Shown here in pieces: positions 7,514-8,969 of a stretch of DNA of 8,969 nucleotides. Position numbers and translations under genes: made by a program. Source of the DNA: Pseudomonadota bacterium (GTDB lineage Bacteria > Pseudomonadota > Gammaproteobacteria > Burkholderiales > Rhodocyclaceae); the NCBI GenBank assembly GCA_021811225.1, contig JAJZPJ010000003.1:1-8969 (forward strand). Direction: 5' to 3'. The notes below the pieces were generated by a model. The model saw only the letters and a list, made by a program, of their open reading frames with translations, had not been told where the DNA came from and ran no database searches. Every line of letters begins with the position of its first letter. Position 1 is the first letter of the stretch.

Positions 7514-7538
7514 GACCGGAATATTCCAATGTCATGAT
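7509..7538. promoter_or_regulatory. Inverted repeat at the start of the pilus operon, possible operator
   Basis: The plus strand reads ATCATGAC at 7509-7516, C, the perfect palindrome GGAATATTCC at 7518-7527, AAT, then GTCATGAT at 7531-7538. The outer 8-base arms are perfect inverted copies; the spacers differ by two bases. On the minus strand the right arm supplies TATCAT (7539 to 7534), one mismatch from a sigma-70 -10 box, and the left arm contains the first possible pilE ATG. No convincing -35 or sigma-54 element was found. A regulator binding here would control the whole pilus operon; this is inference. Confidence 0.45.
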
Positions 7539-7594
7539 AGCGGACATGCCTGGCGACCACAGGATCAGGCGATGGGCGGTCAGTTCTACGGGGT

Positions 7595-7621
7595 GAGCGG
7601 CTGACGGTTTCCCGTACGCTC
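7595..7621 (-). terminator. Weak hairpin after sseA, possible terminator
   Basis: The minus strand can fold GAGCG against CGCTC and ACGG against CCGT around a GAAA tetraloop, with an unequal internal loop (T against CAGC). It begins about 14 bases after the sseA stop. No U-run follows, so it is a poor intrinsic terminator; it may only protect the transcript end or be chance. Confidence 0.25.
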
Positions 7622-7635
7622 GGCAGGGGCTTTTG

Positions 7636-8484
7636 CTAGGCGCCCGTCGCCACCGGTCGCGACGGGTCTGAGCACCACTCGCTCCAAGAACCGGCATAGA
7701 GCCGCGAGCCGGAAAACCCGGCGATTTCCATCGCCAGCAGATTGTGGCAGGCAGTAACGCCGGAGCCGCACTGCTGAACGACCTGCGCGGGACTCCGCCC
7801 GTCCAGGAGCAACTCGAACTCGGTGACGAGTTCTGCGGCCGGCTTGAAAAAGCAGCCGTCGTCGTCGAGGTTGTCGAAATAGAAGCGATTGACGGCACCT
7901 GGAATATGGCCGCCGACCGGATCGAGAGTCTCGTTCTCGCCACGGAAGCGTTCCGGGCTGCGGGCATCGACCAGGAGCATTTCACGCGAACCCAGATGCG
8001 CCGCCACGTAATCGGCATCGATCGGGCCGTCTATCCCGGATCGGACACGGAACTGCGCAGGCGCCAGCTCTGGCACCTGCGCTTCGAGCGGCAATTTCGC
8101 CCGCTTCCAACCGGCCAGGCCGCCGTCCAAGAGCGCGACGCGCTCGTGACCGAGCCAGCGCAGCAGCCACCATAGGCGGGAGGCGAAGATACCGCCCTCG
8201 TTGTCGTAGACGACCACCTGCGTCGCCGCGGACACTCCGCATTGCGACATCTTCTCTGCAAAGACGGCGGGGTCGGGCAGCGGATGGCGGCCGTGCCGGC
8301 CATCGACGGGACCCGAGAGATCGCGGTCGAGATGAAGATACCGCGCGCCGGGAATATGGCCGTTGCGGTAGGCGGTAAGCCCGTACTCGGTCTGGCGGAG
8401 GTCGTGGCGGCAATCGAAGATCCGCCAGTTCGGGTCGGCAAGATGCGCCGCGACTTCTGCCGCGCCGAGCAGAAGCGCGCTCAT
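7636..8484 (-). CDS. sseA: 3-mercaptopyruvate sulfurtransferase (tandem rhodanese)
   Basis: A 282-residue cytosolic sulfurtransferase that moves sulfur from 3-mercaptopyruvate (or thiosulfate) to an acceptor through a cysteine persulfide. It has two rhodanese domains. The N-terminal one is inactive (DCRHDL near residue 24, GHIPGARYLHLDRDLSG, and YDNEGGIFASRLWWLLRWLG, with Asp in place of the catalytic Cys). The C-terminal one has VDARSPERFRGENETLDPVGGHIPGA and the active loop C239-GSGVTA. CGSGVTA is the mercaptopyruvate type, whereas thiosulfate sulfurtransferases usually have CRKGVT. Length matches the family. The ATG overlaps the stop of the upstream SpoIIAA-like gene as ATGA, so the two are likely co-translated. 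Assignment as SseA-type is firm; substrate preference is inferred from the loop. Confidence 0.93.
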   Translation of the reverse strand: MSALLLGAAEVAAHLADPNWRIFDCRHDLRQTEYGLTAYRNGHIPGARYLHLDRDLSGPVDGRHGRHPLPDPAVFAEKMSQCGVSAATQVVVYDNEGGIFASRLWWLLRWLGHERVALLDGGLAGWKRAKLPLEAQVPELAPAQFRVRSGIDGPIDADYVAAHLGSREMLLVDARSPERFRGENETLDPVGGHIPGAVNRFYFDNLDDDGCFFKPAAELVTEFELLLDGRSPAQVVQQCGSGVTACHNLLAMEIAGFSGSRLYAGSWSEWCSDPSRPVATGA

Positions 8485-8831
8485 TGGCCTGCTTCCAGCC
8501 AAGCGCGCGCCTCCGCCTCGTCGGTGAAAACGTTCAGTTCGGCATCGACGAAGATCTTGGTCAGCCACGTGCTCCAGGTCACCCACTGGCTGTCGGTAAG
8601 TACCGCGATACGGCCGAAATCATGGGGATGCTGGCGCGAGAATTTGATTTCCTCCCAGGCCACGTCGACCGTGAAGTCGGCCATCTGGCGCAGGTCGAAG
8701 AACAGCTTGAGGGCAGCCTCGGACGGTGTCATGTCGCGCACCATGTCCTCGAACTCCTGAAAATCGGCGAGCGTGAATTCGCCGAAGACGGCGACGGTGA
8801 GCAGCTTATCGTGATGGTCGGTGACGATCAT
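8481..8831 (-). CDS. SpoIIAA-like (STAS-related) protein
   Basis: A 116-residue soluble protein of the SpoIIAA-like family (STAS-related fold). Matching features are the opening strand LLTVAVFGEFTLADFQEFEDMV, the central LKLFFDLRQMADFT, and the conserved end HPHDFGRIAVLTDSQWVTWSTWLTKIF followed by AELNVFTDEAEARAWLEAG. No signal peptide or membrane segment. The classic phosphorylatable STAS Ser cannot be placed with confidence. Family members are small, mostly uncharacterised, and some have been suggested to bind lipids or carry hydrophobic ligands. A Shine-Dalgarno GAGGA (8838-8842) sits six bases before the ATG. It starts 37 bases after the stop of the upstream membrane gene and overlaps sseA by four bases, implying one transcript. 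The specific role is unknown. Confidence 0.85.
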   Translation of the reverse strand: MIVTDHHDKLLTVAVFGEFTLADFQEFEDMVRDMTPSEAALKLFFDLRQMADFTVDVAWEEIKFSRQHPHDFGRIAVLTDSQWVTWSTWLTKIFVDAELNVFTDEAEARAWLEAGQ

Positions 8832-8868
8832 GGGAAATCCTCGTAGGGCGGGCTGTCGCGAATATAGC

Positions 8869-8969
8869 TCAATCCTGCTCGGCCGGGGCCGCCCGCGACA
8901 GAGCGCTGGTCAGCATGCCGCTGGCGACGATCAGACCGATGCCGATCCAGGCCGTCGGCGACAGGCGAT
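8869..8969 (-). CDS. C-terminus of a membrane protein, probably EamA/DMT transporter (partial)
   Basis: Only the last 32 residues are in the window, ending at the TGA at 8871-8869. They read RLSPTAWIGIGLIVASGMLTSALSRA and then a short charged tail (APAEQD). A final hydrophobic helix preceded by LSPTAWIG is the usual ending of EamA-domain drug/metabolite transporters, in which the last helix begins near a 'lsp..wiG..lI..g' pattern. The fragment is too short to name a substrate or to exclude another polytopic family. Its stop lies 37 bases before the SpoIIAA-like gene on the same strand, so it may begin the sseA transcript. Confidence 0.5.
   Translation of the reverse strand, partial: RLSPTAWIGIGLIVASGMLTSALSRAAPAEQD

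Noticed and set aside
7545..7570. Sigma-54 promoter upstream of pilE
   Set aside because: The GG and GC elements near TGGTCGCCAGGC are only 7 bases apart rather than the required 10, so the site does not fit.

Overview
The window reads as a GC-rich proteobacterial chromosome segment, most likely from a gamma- or betaproteobacterium. All genes I can support lie on the minus strand, so it is read here from right to left. There is no sign of mobile DNA, tRNA, rRNA or CRISPR. The bulk is a type IV pilus minor-pilin and tip-adhesin operon.

Right end (about 8969 to 7636): the last 32 residues of a membrane protein that resembles the C-terminus of an EamA/DMT transporter; then a 116-residue SpoIIAA-like (STAS-related) cytosolic protein; then a two-domain SseA-type 3-mercaptopyruvate sulfurtransferase with the diagnostic CGSGVTA loop. 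The last two overlap by ATGA and are probably co-translated.

A 122-base gap (7514-7635) separates this cluster from the pilus operon. It holds a weak hairpin after sseA. A conspicuous inverted repeat built around GGAATATTCC covers a possible -10 box and the first possible pilE start.

Pilus operon (7513 to 1, running off the left edge): pilE-like pilin, fimT/GspH-type pseudopilin, pilV, pilW, pilX and pilY1. fimT-pilV and pilV-pilW overlap by ATGA, pilW-pilX overlap by 7 bases, pilE-fimT are 7 bases apart, and pilX-pilY1 are 25 bases apart with a clear Shine-Dalgarno sequence. Products of this type are cleaved by the prepilin peptidase PilD (except PilY1, which has a Sec signal peptide). They form the priming complex or tip of the type IV pilus, with PilY1 at the tip for adhesion and mechanosensing.

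PilY1 is open for all 1300 codons visible and has no stop in the window. Its von Willebrand A domain is split: the MIDAS motif is at residues 49-53, but the next recognisable helix and strand of the domain begin only near residue 763. The material between includes an 18-cysteine stretch with repeated C-x-W-S and G-G-x-C signatures. This is the most unusual part of the window. I see no wholly new system here; the operon is a known type with some distinctive details.
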